From the NCBI GenBank assembly GCA_003478355.1, contig QUFC01000037.1, positions 1-44,348 of the forward strand: a stretch of 44,348 nt of DNA. The letters run 5' to 3'. Origin of the DNA: Lachnospiraceae bacterium AM48-27BH. Its GTDB lineage: Bacteria; Bacillota; Clostridia; Lachnospirales; Lachnospiraceae. A model generated the notes under the pieces. The model was given only the letters and a program-made list of their open reading frames with translations. It made no database searches and had not been told where the DNA came from. Every line of letters starts with the position of its first letter. The stretch's first letter is position 1. Below, piece by piece: positions 33,595-41,665 of the stretch. Both the position numbers and the translations under genes were made by a program.

Positions 33595-35014
33595 CTGTCT
33601 CCCCTTTCTGTGGAAGCTTTAAGCTGACACACGTATATTCTCCAACTACACTCTCAACCTGAAGCCAAGACTCTTCTTTTCCATAAAGCAGTTCCAGCCG
33701 CTTTCTGATATTTTCAAGACCGATTCCACCCGGCTTTTTCTGTTCTGTATCAAATCCGATGCCATCGTCCATCACACTGATCAGGATACTGTTATCTTCC
33801 TGAGTTATGGTGATATGGATATTTAATTTCTCTTTATTTCCAAATCCATGCTTAAAGCAGTTCTCCACGATCGGCTGGATCGACATGGTAGGAATTTCAA
33901 TCTCTTCCCCCTCAAAATCATTCTGGATCTCACTCCGTACCGCCTCGCCAAACCTACATTTCTGCAGGAACAGATATTGCAACACCACATCCAGTTCATC
34001 ATCCAGGTTAGTCATGAGTTCCTGATGATATAGCGAATATCTCAAGATCTTTCCTGTCGCCTCCACCATCTGCATAACCATCTTAGAATCCCCCACAAGA
34101 GCCGTCACGCCAATCGTATTCAACGAGTTAAATAAAAAATGTGGATTTACCTGGGCTCTCAATGCCGCCATCTGGGCAGCAACAACCATGCTTCTCTGTT
34201 GCTCATTTACCAGTTTTTCCTCTGCCAGTTGTTTTTCCAACATCGCCTGATTCTGGATTTCCTCAATGGACTGCTTTATTTTCTCTTTCATACGGTTTGC
34301 CGTCTGCGTGATCAGTGTAAGTTCCCGATATGCCGTTTCTTTCAGATCCGGTGTTTCCCATTCGCTGAATGCCAGATGATTAAAATACTCCGTCATATGA
34401 TTTAACGCCAGTCTCGTCACAGCCGAAAATCTGGTCAATGCCACAGCGGTAAGCGCCACACTCAAGCCGAATGCCAACGCCACAATCAGCATCCCTCTGG
34501 CCATCTTCTCTGCCCCAGTCTCATATTCCGCCTTAGCATAAGCCATATCTCCTCTGGCCATTGCCAGAGCTTCCTCCTGGTGTCCATCCAGACCACTTAA
34601 AACATAAAGGTATGTGTGATATCGCTCTTTCAGTTCTATCATTGCAGAATCAATCTGTTCCATCTGATAAATGTTAAAATTATTCAATCTCCGGATATAA
34701 TTCTGTGTCTGGGAAGAATCCTTCGACATTTCCCTAAATTCTGCCAAATCATTCTCCAACTGCTTCACCTGTTCTTTATAAACGGAATAAGATTCCTCTC
34801 CCCACTCATGACCAAACTCCCGAAAATCCTGCTCCATCACATAGAGATCTTCCAAAATCCGGTCACTTACCTCCAGCCGGTCCATAAAACGCACCTGCAA
34901 ATGATTCTGTACCGCAATTCCAAATGCCATAACCGTAATAACTGCTGCTGCCATAGAAAATAATAAAACCTGCATCATCGTAATCACTGAAGTCATGCTT
35001 CTCTCTTTTCCCAT
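33575..35014 (-). CDS. Sensor histidine kinase of the TRAP locus, YesM-like
   Basis: A 479-residue kinase. Spans lie near residues 10-32 and 172-195, enclosing an external helical sensor of about 140 residues rich in Glu and Gln, unlike the larger sensor of the first kinase. A membrane-proximal HAMP-like linker with a coiled coil leads to the His_kinase box with RAQVNPHFLFNSLNTIG (about 285-301) and an ATPase domain (VENCFKHGFG, DDGIGFD, GGIGLENI). It is intact. The start at 35014 is preceded by GAGGGATATGGA; an ATG six codons later is possible. Only 26 bp separate it from a tRNA terminator, so its promoter is not obvious. Confidence 0.92.
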   Translation of the reverse strand: MGKERSMTSVITMMQVLLFSMAAAVITVMAFGIAVQNHLQVRFMDRLEVSDRILEDLYVMEQDFREFGHEWGEESYSVYKEQVKQLENDLAEFREMSKDSSQTQNYIRRLNNFNIYQMEQIDSAMIELKERYHTYLYVLSGLDGHQEEALAMARGDMAYAKAEYETGAEKMARGMLIVALAFGLSVALTAVALTRFSAVTRLALNHMTEYFNHLAFSEWETPDLKETAYRELTLITQTANRMKEKIKQSIEEIQNQAMLEKQLAEEKLVNEQQRSMVVAAQMAALRAQVNPHFLFNSLNTIGVTALVGDSKMVMQMVEATGKILRYSLYHQELMTNLDDELDVVLQYLFLQKCRFGEAVRSEIQNDFEGEEIEIPTMSIQPIVENCFKHGFGNKEKLNIHITITQEDNSILISVMDDGIGFDTEQKKPGGIGLENIRKRLELLYGKEESWLQVESVVGEYTCVSLKLPQKGETDEGSHC

Positions 35015-35040
35015 TCCATATCCCTCTTTTCCGAATATGT

Positions 35041-35078
35041 AAAAAACCGCAGAACCTTGAATTCACAAAGTCCTGCGG
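35041..35078 (-). terminator. Terminator of tRNA-Gln
   Basis: CCGCAGAACCTTG (35047-35059) and CAAAGTCCTGCGG (35066-35078) pair over 13 positions, two of them G-U pairs on the minus-strand RNA, around six bases. A run of six T (35041-35046) follows on the minus strand, only 26 bp before the kinase start codon. Confidence 0.9.
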
Positions 35079-35088
35079 CCTTTTCCAG

Positions 35089-35161
35089 CTGGGCTACAAG
35101 GATTCGAACCTTGAAAATGACGGAGTCAGAGTCCGTTGCCTTACCATTTGGCGATAGCCAA
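35089..35161 (-). tRNA. tRNA-Gln(CTG)
   Basis: A 73-nt tRNA. The anticodon stem ACGGA/TCCGT encloses CTCTGAC, giving anticodon CTG for CAG glutamine codons. The T-arm CAAGG-TTCGAAT-CCTTG is perfect. The acceptor is TTGGCTA opposite TAGCCCA: the second position is T against C, a mismatch where tRNA-Gln normally has a G-C pair. U1-A72 is kept. The discriminator is G and CCA is not encoded. It has its own strong promoter. Confidence 0.95.
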
Positions 35162-35167
35162 TAAGTT

Positions 35168-35231
35168 TTGCTTGCGGTGTGTTTACCGAAGCAACGAATT
35201 GAATTATACACGATAATAGAAAATTCGTCAA
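35168..35231 (-). promoter_or_regulatory. tRNA-Gln promoter and leader hairpin
   Basis: TTGACG (35231-35226) and TATAAT (35208-35203) lie 17 bp apart on the minus strand. The short leader contains a hairpin (TTGCTT and CGGT at 35168-35178 pairing with ACCG and AAGCAA at 35185-35194, one bulge), which may guide 5' processing. Confidence 0.85.
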
Positions 35232-35319
35232 TACCTTTTTTTACTTAATTTTAAATTTTTACGCATCTTTCCTCCCCAGGGAAAAACAACCTCACGCATT
35301 TCACTCCTGAAACAAACCA

Positions 35320-35350
35320 GGAGCAGGTTCAAAAAAGCCAAACCTGCTCC
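35320..35350 (-). terminator. Hairpin at the end of the amidohydrolase operon
   Basis: GGAGCAGGTT (35320-35329) and AACCTGCTCC (35341-35350) pair perfectly. The following minus-strand sequence is only moderately T-rich (TGGTTTGTTTC), so termination may be partial. Nothing else is seen between here and the tRNA-Gln promoter. Confidence 0.6.
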
Positions 35351-35364
35351 GTATCTTCATGGCT

Positions 35365-36807
35365 TTAATATCTTCCAACCGGTGGTTTCACATCATCCGG
35401 CAGCGGACAGTGATACACGCCTCCTGTCTTCGCCACAAACTCCGCCTTGGCAGCCTCCATCACCTCTGGCGATTCCATCGTCCTGATGGTACTTAACGCC
35501 AACGCTTTTGCCGCCGTCAGAAGTCCCTTATGTCCCAGCACGCTTCCCGCCTGGGCTGTCATCTGCCAGGTATGTCCCACATTGCCGATACAGCAGGTAG
35601 ACACATTCAGATTCAGCGTTGGAGCTGCATATCCTACATCACCCACATCTGTAGATCCGGACTCGTACTCATGCACACCTGCCACATATGGATGTACCTG
35701 ATCATCCAACGGCCGCTCCAGAATCTTTGCCAGCTGATCACCACCGTAAGTCTGCACAATATCCTCTTTAATAGTCTCCAAAGTCACCGGATCGTAAGAA
35801 TTCAAAAACTTCTTCGCCAGTTCATAATCAGAAGTCTCCCATTTCGGAGCCCCAACCTCCATCATACACTCCGCAGCGATCTTACCCAGCGTATCATTTG
35901 GTACATAATCAGAGAATGCCATGGTGATCTCATATTTCATAGTGGTTCCAGTCATGAGAGCTGCACCTCTTGCCACATCAACCACTCGTTCAAACAATTC
36001 CTTCATCTGGGAAACCTTCGGCGCACGAACCTCATATTTTACCAGCGAGTGATCCTGCACTACATTCGGAGACGTTCCGCCTGCATCTACATAAGCATAG
36101 TGGATCCTTGCCTTATCGATCATATGCTCTCTCAGATAATTCACGCCCACGCTCATCAATTCCGCTGCATCCAAAGCACTTCTTCCTAAATGCGGACAAG
36201 CTCCCGCATGAGCCGATCTTCCGAAAAATTCAAAATTTGCACCCATAATAGCAACGCTGCAGGTTGGCTGTACCTCATTGCGGTCCGCCGGATGCCATGT
36301 GTATACAAAATCCACGCCGTCAAATAATCCGGCTCTGGCCATAAACTGTTTCGCTCCTGCCCCTTCCTCTGCCGCACAACCATAATAAATGATGGTTCCG
36401 TCCTTCTGGTTCTGCACCAGATACTCCTTTACTGCCAATGCTGCCGCCAGCGCGCCGGTTCCCAGACAGCAATGACCACATCCATGACCGGAACCGCCAT
36501 TCTGAACAGGATCTTTCACCGTACATCCCGCTTTCTGGCTAAGAGTTGCCAAAGCATCAAACTCACCTAAAATTCCCATCACTGGTTTCCCGGTTCCAAC
36601 CACGTAACGGGCCACAAAGGCTGTCGGAATCTCCGCCACGCCTGTTTCCACCGTAAATCCCTCTGACTCCAGAATGGAGCACAGCAGTGCCGAAGACCTG
36701 GTCTCCTCATATGGAAGTTCTGCGTAACTCCAGATTTTATCATTGGCATCTAAAATCACTGCCTCTTTCTCTTTGATGATCTGTTCAATAAATTCCAGTT
36801 GTGTCAT
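35365..36807 (-). CDS. M20 amidohydrolase, AbgB-like
   Basis: A 480-residue metallopeptidase-family amidohydrolase close to AbgB, a subunit of p-aminobenzoyl-glutamate hydrolase. Metal-binding segments are SGHGCGHCCLGTG (about 107-119) and CAAEEGAGAKQFM (about 150-162), with the His in YTWHPADRNE. A dimerisation domain lies in about 195-320. No signal peptide, so it acts in the cytoplasm on an imported amide such as an acyl-amino acid or aminobenzoyl-glutamate. It follows the fused ABC transporter by 51 bp, which presumably imports its substrate. No AbgA partner gene is present. Confidence 0.88.
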   Translation of the reverse strand: MTQLEFIEQIIKEKEAVILDANDKIWSYAELPYEETRSSALLCSILESEGFTVETGVAEIPTAFVARYVVGTGKPVMGILGEFDALATLSQKAGCTVKDPVQNGGSGHGCGHCCLGTGALAAALAVKEYLVQNQKDGTIIYYGCAAEEGAGAKQFMARAGLFDGVDFVYTWHPADRNEVQPTCSVAIMGANFEFFGRSAHAGACPHLGRSALDAAELMSVGVNYLREHMIDKARIHYAYVDAGGTSPNVVQDHSLVKYEVRAPKVSQMKELFERVVDVARGAALMTGTTMKYEITMAFSDYVPNDTLGKIAAECMMEVGAPKWETSDYELAKKFLNSYDPVTLETIKEDIVQTYGGDQLAKILERPLDDQVHPYVAGVHEYESGSTDVGDVGYAAPTLNLNVSTCCIGNVGHTWQMTAQAGSVLGHKGLLTAAKALALSTIRTMESPEVMEAAKAEFVAKTGGVYHCPLPDDVKPPVGRY

Positions 36808-36858
36808 ACTCCATCTGTCCTTTCTGAAAGATTTCGATTCTCGTAACGCTTCTCTTAA

Positions 36859-38262
36859 TTAAAGCACTTTGCTTAAAAATTCTATCGTTCTCGGATTCTT
36901 CGGATGCTCAAAGATCTCCTCAGGCGTCCCCTCTTCCTGGATACAGCCGTCATCCATAAATAACACCCGATCGCTGACCTCCTTGGCAAACCCCATCTCG
37001 TGAGTCACAATCACGATGGTCATTCCAGAATCTGCCAGATCTTTAATGACATCCAGAACGTCCTTTACCATCTCCGGGTCCAGGGCGCTGGTCGGCTCAT
37101 CAAACAGGATTACATCCGGCTTCATGGCCATGGCGCGGACGATCGCAAGACGCTGCTTCTGTCCTCCGGATAATTTTCTCGGATATTCGTCCTTCTTCTC
37201 CAGAAGCCCTACTTTCTTTAACAGTTCCTCCGCTTCCTCCTGCGCCTGCTCTTTCGGCACTTTCTTCTCCAGAACCGGGGCCAGGGTGATATTTTCCAGC
37301 ACCGTCATGTTTGGAAACACATTAAAATGCTGGAACACCATGCCCATTTTCTGGCGATGTTTATCAATATCGATCTTCTTATCGGTGATTTCTACCCCTT
37401 CAAATGTGATTTTGCCGCTGTCCGGCACTTCCAGAAGGTTCAGACACCGCAAAAAAGTGCTTTTTCCACTTCCACTGGGGCCAATGATGGACACCACTTC
37501 CCCCATATTCACATGCTGGTTGATGTTGCGGAGCACCTTCAATTCTCCAAAACCTTTGCATAAATTTTCTACTTTGATGATCTCACGATCCTGTACCTGC
37601 TTAGTCACTGGCCTGCAGCTCCTCTCGACAACCTTTAAGATCTTGGTCAGAATAAAATTCAGGATAAAATAAATGATACCTACGATTGTCAGGGACGGAA
37701 TCGCCAGGAATGTAGTAGACTGCACTGTCTTGTAGGAGGTCATCAACTCTCCAACAAAGAATACGGAAGCCAGAGAAGTCTCTTTTACCATCACGACAAA
37801 CTCATTACCTAAAGCCGGAAGAATATTCTTCACTGCCTGTGGAAGGATCACATAGCGCATAGCATTTTTATTGGAAAGACCAAGGCTCTTTGCCGCCTCC
37901 ATCTGCCCTTTATCCACTGCCTGGATACCTGCACGGATCACCTCTGCCACGTAAGAACTGCTGTTGATCACCAGTGCCACGATAATACATGCCGTATCAG
38001 ACACCTTAAACGGCAGTACCTTTGGAAGCAGCAGCCAGAAGAAATATAACTGGAGCAGGATCGGAGTGCCCCTGAGAACTTCTATGTACGCTCCTGTCAG
38101 TGCCTGAAAGACTTTGCATCTGGAAAGTCTTAACAGAGCCACCAGAGTTCCTAAAATAGTTCCGAACAGTACGGTGACAAATGCCAGCCATAAAGTTCCC
38201 CACAAACCATTTAAGAACACGTAATCATATTTTGCCCAAATCTTAACGATACTCTCAATCAT
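36859..38262 (-). CDS. Amino acid ABC transporter: permease fused to ATPase
   Basis: A 467-residue fusion. Residues 1-218 are a GlnP/HisM-type permease (spans from about 20; coupling loop [22 protein letters not shown] near 142). Residues 228-467 are a GlnQ-type ATPase with Walker [10 protein letters not shown], signature LSGGQKQRL, Walker [16 protein letters not shown] and switch THEMG. These are usually separate genes; here the reading frame is continuous with a short linker ([13 protein letters not shown]). The fused half-transporter would work as a homodimer. It lies between the binding lipoprotein (48 bp upstream) and the AbgB-like hydrolase. Confidence 0.93.
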   Translation of the reverse strand: MIESIVKIWAKYDYVFLNGLWGTLWLAFVTVLFGTILGTLVALLRLSRCKVFQALTGAYIEVLRGTPILLQLYFFWLLLPKVLPFKVSDTACIIVALVINSSSYVAEVIRAGIQAVDKGQMEAAKSLGLSNKNAMRYVILPQAVKNILPALGNEFVVMVKETSLASVFFVGELMTSYKTVQSTTFLAIPSLTIVGIIYFILNFILTKILKVVERSCRPVTKQVQDREIIKVENLCKGFGELKVLRNINQHVNMGEVVSIIGPSGSGKSTFLRCLNLLEVPDSGKITFEGVEITDKKIDIDKHRQKMGMVFQHFNVFPNMTVLENITLAPVLEKKVPKEQAQEEAEELLKKVGLLEKKDEYPRKLSGGQKQRLAIVRAMAMKPDVILFDEPTSALDPEMVKDVLDVIKDLADSGMTIVIVTHEMGFAKEVSDRVLFMDDGCIQEEGTPEEIFEHPKNPRTIEFLSKVL

Positions 38263-38310
38263 CCTGCTCCATTACCTTTCTGTCGGTTTTTCGTCTAATG
38301 CTTCTTTTCT

Positions 38311-39159
38311 TTACTCAATACCAAGAGATTTTGCGTACTCTTCGTACTCGTCATACCATGCTTTGTACTGTCCGGACTCTACCAGTTCATCAACGATCTC
38401 ATTGATCTTATCGGTCAGTTCTTTTTCTCCCTTTGGAATGCCGATTCTGGTTCCATCCGTTTCCTTATCCACTGCAAACCGGAAATTATTGGCAACTGCT
38501 ACACCAGGATTGGCCTCTGCGTACAATCTTGCAGTTCCCATAGCGGTTGCCGCCACATCTGCTTTTCCTTCCTGGACCATCAGGAAACCATCGGTAGTAG
38601 CCGATACCCGTTTCAGTTCCTTATATGCCGGAACCTGTTTCGTCACCATCGCCTCCTGCAGCGATCCGCTCTGGATCACGATCACCGCATCTGCCAGAGA
38701 CGCTGCATCCGGATATTTATCCACATCCTCTTCTCTTACCAGAAGACCATAGCCATCCTCTTCATCATCAAAATAATAGCCCTTGGATAAGTTCATAGCT
38801 TCTGCCCGCTCTGGTGTATATGCCAATGCAGAAATAGCTAAATCATATTTTCCTTCTGTCACACTGCTTAATACTGCCGCAAACTCCAGTGGAACGATCT
38901 TCAACTCCACACCAAGTTTATCTGCGATGTATTTCGCCATCTCAATATCACTTCCCACATACTGCTCATCACCACTCTTGGAAGAATCAATAAATTCATT
39001 TGGTGCGAAATAAGGTTCGGTAGCAACTTCAATGTAACCTCTCTGCTGAATCTCTTCCAGCCGGTTAGCTGCCTTTGTCTGTGTATTACTGCCGCAGCCG
39101 CTTAAAAAAGCTGCCGCCATGGTAAATGCTAATGCTCCAGCTACGAATGTCTTTTTCAT
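38311..39159 (-). CDS. Amino acid ABC transporter binding lipoprotein
   Basis: A 282-residue family 3 solute-binding protein with a lipoprotein signal (lipobox LSGC, Cys22) and the fold typical of polar amino acid binding proteins (YIEVATEPYFAPNEF, then GSDIEMAKYIADKLGVEL). The ligand-gating segment LAISALAYTPERAEAMNLSK is normal. It is first in the operon with the fused transporter and the AbgB-like amidohydrolase, so the ligand may be an N-acylated amino acid rather than a free one; that is inference. A GAGGAGG site precedes the ATG. Confidence 0.93.
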   Translation of the reverse strand: MKKTFVAGALAFTMAAAFLSGCGSNTQTKAANRLEEIQQRGYIEVATEPYFAPNEFIDSSKSGDEQYVGSDIEMAKYIADKLGVELKIVPLEFAAVLSSVTEGKYDLAISALAYTPERAEAMNLSKGYYFDDEEDGYGLLVREEDVDKYPDAASLADAVIVIQSGSLQEAMVTKQVPAYKELKRVSATTDGFLMVQEGKADVAATAMGTARLYAEANPGVAVANNFRFAVDKETDGTRIGIPKGEKELTDKINEIVDELVESGQYKAWYDEYEEYAKSLGIE

Positions 39160-39189
39160 AATCGTTACCTCCTCAAACCTAAGTATTAG

Positions 39190-39259
39190 TTTATCATGGT
39201 AGCATGATAAAGTGATAATTGAATAAAATAATTAAACACTGAAAATCACGATTTGTCAA
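39190..39259 (-). promoter_or_regulatory. Promoter and dyad operator of the amino acid transporter operon
   Basis: TTGACA (39259-39254) and TTTAAT (39236-39231) lie 17 bp apart on the minus strand; the -35 overlaps the end of the sigma factor gene. Downstream of the start point lies a perfect 9-bp-arm inverted repeat, TTTATCATG-N4-CATGATAAA (39190-39211), suited to a dimeric repressor. Confidence 0.7.
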
Positions 39260-39921
39260 CTACTTTTTTCAATTCTTTCCCATAATTTTTTCATAGCCCG
39301 GTGATAAACCGATAAAACCGTGGAGATTGGCATCTGAAACATCTCCGCGATCTCCCGGTGTTTCATGCCGGATACCTTGTGGAGCAGAACGATCTGCCGT
39401 TCCTTCTCATTTAACTGCATCAGGGCGTCTAATAACGTCTGCCTCTCCGGAGCCAGTTCCAGCTCCTGGCACAGTTCCCCCGGCTCTTCCTTTCCTTCCT
39501 GCTCCTGGAGCTCCTCAAAGCTTTCCTCCGAAAGCCTCTGACGCTTTCTTAAACTCATGTAACAGTAATTTCTTGCAATGGTAAATACCCAGGCCATTGG
39601 CTTTCCATCGGATTCATAGGACGCTGCCTCCTTCCATATCTTCAGATACGTTTCCTGGACTACCTCCTCCGCATCCTGGAACTGTTGCAGCATGCGGTAG
39701 GCATACCCATATACCTGCCCCCTGGTTTTTTCGTAAAATTCACCAAATGCCTGTGTGTTTCCTTTTTTTACCAATAATAAAAGCCGGTCGTATTCTGACC
39801 GGCTTTCCGTCACATCCTGCCCGGATGCTGTTTCTTCTATGTTCTGTTTTTCTTCCAAACACGCCTCTTCTTCCCGGCGCTTACTCTCATGAGCTTCCTG
39901 ATTTGTTTTCTTCCCTTTCAC
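39256..39921 (-). CDS. ECF-type RNA polymerase sigma factor
   Basis: A 221-residue sigma-70 family factor of the extracytoplasmic function type. Sigma region 2 lies at about 45-115 (FGEFYEKTRGQVYGYAYRM, QDAEEVVQETYLKIWK) and region 4 at about 160-218 (LNEKERQIVLLHKVSGMKHREIAEMFQM). A highly charged N-terminal extension of about 40 residues precedes the fold. The start is GTG (39921) with a weak GGAAGTG site. No anti-sigma gene is adjacent: a CDF exporter lies upstream (15 bp) and a transporter operon with its own promoter lies downstream. Its signal is unknown. Confidence 0.88.
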   Translation of the reverse strand: MKGKKTNQEAHESKRREEEACLEEKQNIEETASGQDVTESRSEYDRLLLLVKKGNTQAFGEFYEKTRGQVYGYAYRMLQQFQDAEEVVQETYLKIWKEAASYESDGKPMAWVFTIARNYCYMSLRKRQRLSEESFEELQEQEGKEEPGELCQELELAPERQTLLDALMQLNEKERQIVLLHKVSGMKHREIAEMFQMPISTVLSVYHRAMKKLWERIEKSS

Positions 39922-39936
39922 GGGATCACTTCCATT

Positions 39937-41151
39937 CTATTCTGCATTCTTTTCTGCATTTTTTTCCGAAGCTTCCACACAAAAACTATTCTCCACAGTG
40001 ATCACGCAGCTGCAATCTGGATTCTTCTTCGCTATTTCATCGGAAATCTTCTTCTTTATTGTCCCCCGCATGGCATCATTATACTCTCGCGGTACCACCA
40101 GATCAAAAATCACATTTCGATGCTTCTGACCATTCACCACCCGGAAATCATGAAACGTCAGCCTGGAGTCCAGACCAGCTAAGATCTCTTGAACCATCAT
40201 TTTCAAATGGATGGTTTTTTCATCCCGGATCTCCACCGGATCCATATGGATCACCAGGAAAATCCCCAGCTGTTTCGCACAGTCCCGCTCGATCTTGTCG
40301 ATAATTTCATGACTGTTTTCAATTGGCTCATCATTCGGTACCTCCGCATGAATGGAAGCCATACTGCGGCTTGGTCCATAATTGTGGACGATCAGATCAT
40401 GCGTCCCAATGATTCCATCATACTTTTCCACAAATTCCGTAATCTCATGGTAAATCGACGGATCGATCGGCTCTCCGATCAATGGTGTCAGAGTATCTTT
40501 TGCAATATTCACTCCGGCGATCATAACCACCACTGACACTGCCAGACCAAAAAATCCATCCAGATTCCAGCCTGTCACACCAAAGATGATCACGGAAAGA
40601 ATGGTTGCCGAGGTGGTCATCACATCACCCAAAGCATCTGCTGCGGTTGCCATCATCACCGTAGACTGAATTCTTTTTCCTAAAGAACGGTTAAACAATG
40701 CTAACCACAGTTTTACACCGATGGACAGCACCAGGATCAGCACTGATACCAGGCTGAAGGTCATGGACTCTGGATTGCGGATCTTGTCAATAGAAGTCTT
40801 AAATAAAGAAAAACCGACCTGTATGACGATAAACGCTACAATAAAAGCAGATATATACTCGATCCTTCCATGTCCAAATGGATGGTCCTCATCTGCCGGC
40901 TTTTCTGCCATTTTCACTCCAACAAAACCGATGATGGAAGAAGCCGCATCAGATAAGTTATTAAATGCGTCTGCCATAACGGAAATACTGTTGATCACCA
41001 GTCCCACTGCCAGTTTCGCCGCAAACAGGATCAGATTGCACCCGATCCCCACAAAGCTTGCAAGTATCCCATAAGCGGTCCGGACCTCCACATCCGAAAC
41101 CTTTTCATAGTTTTTTACGAAATGTTTTACCAGAAATTCTGTCATTTTCAT
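39937..41151 (-). CDS. Cation diffusion facilitator metal exporter
   Basis: A 404-residue CDF-family transporter that exchanges divalent metal for protons. Six spans lie between about 22 and 205, with metal-site segments DAFNNLSDAAS (about 60) and DALGDVMTTSA (about 176) and the HPFGHGRIEY loop. A C-terminal cytoplasmic domain with an extra ferredoxin-like region runs to about 390, longer than minimal FieF. The tail carries a tiny repeat KNAEKNAE. The ATG at 41151 has AGGGGAA upstream and lies 47 bp inside the VanZ-like gene. Metal specificity (Zn, Fe or Mn) cannot be read. Confidence 0.9.
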   Translation of the reverse strand: MKMTEFLVKHFVKNYEKVSDVEVRTAYGILASFVGIGCNLILFAAKLAVGLVINSISVMADAFNNLSDAASSIIGFVGVKMAEKPADEDHPFGHGRIEYISAFIVAFIVIQVGFSLFKTSIDKIRNPESMTFSLVSVLILVLSIGVKLWLALFNRSLGKRIQSTVMMATAADALGDVMTTSATILSVIIFGVTGWNLDGFFGLAVSVVVMIAGVNIAKDTLTPLIGEPIDPSIYHEITEFVEKYDGIIGTHDLIVHNYGPSRSMASIHAEVPNDEPIENSHEIIDKIERDCAKQLGIFLVIHMDPVEIRDEKTIHLKMMVQEILAGLDSRLTFHDFRVVNGQKHRNVIFDLVVPREYNDAMRGTIKKKISDEIAKKNPDCSCVITVENSFCVEASEKNAEKNAE

Positions 41152-41665
41152 TGATTCCCCTATTCTCTGTCCCACAGTTCTTTCCAGCCATTTTCTTCCA
41201 CCTGGTCAGAAAACACCCAAAACCAACCGTCAGACAGGTACCAAACAACACACCGGACATATCCAGCCAGACATCACTGATCTGTCCCGAACGTCCTTCT
41301 GTAAACAACTGGATCGTCTCATCTACAAACGGAATCAGCATAGCCAGCCACAGAAAGGTAACCCCGCGCAATTTACCACGCAGTTCATAAGTCCCAAGAC
41401 AATTCCACAGAAGCACCCCATAAAGGCTGTACTCCAGAAAATGGGCTGTTTTCCGAATCAAATGCTCGCTCAGCCATCCGCTTTCAACTCCCAGACCAGC
41501 CAGACACTCCTTCGCAAGCGCCAGCACCCGGCCACTCTGCCTGGAGGATTCCACCGCTACAGTAGCAGAATTGTGGAAAATAAACAGCACATACAACATC
41601 GTCACCGCTGTCCATAACCATTTTCTGCGGTTCATTTCCCTTTGCTTTGTCATTCGATTTCTCAC
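41105..41665 (-). CDS. VanZ-like membrane protein
   Basis: A 186-residue protein with about four spans and the VanZ signature: SEHLIRKTAHFLEYSLYGVLL and PFVDETIQLFTEGRSGQISDVWLDMSGVLFG. Some VanZ proteins raise teicoplanin resistance; most have no known role. The frame opens at a GTG overlapping the aminotransferase stop (GTGA); ATGs at 41656 and 41635 are alternatives and no ribosome site decides. The last 15 codons, a polar tail, overlap the CDF gene start, so the two are likely translationally linked. Confidence 0.85.
   Translation of the reverse strand: MRNRMTKQREMNRRKWLWTAVTMLYVLFIFHNSATVAVESSRQSGRVLALAKECLAGLGVESGWLSEHLIRKTAHFLEYSLYGVLLWNCLGTYELRGKLRGVTFLWLAMLIPFVDETIQLFTEGRSGQISDVWLDMSGVLFGTCLTVGFGCFLTRWKKMAGKNCGTENRGINENDRISGKTFRKKL

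Noticed and set aside
34993..35211. A 72-codon minus-strand frame
   Set aside because: It covers tRNA-Gln, its terminator and the kinase start; no domain or ribosome site.
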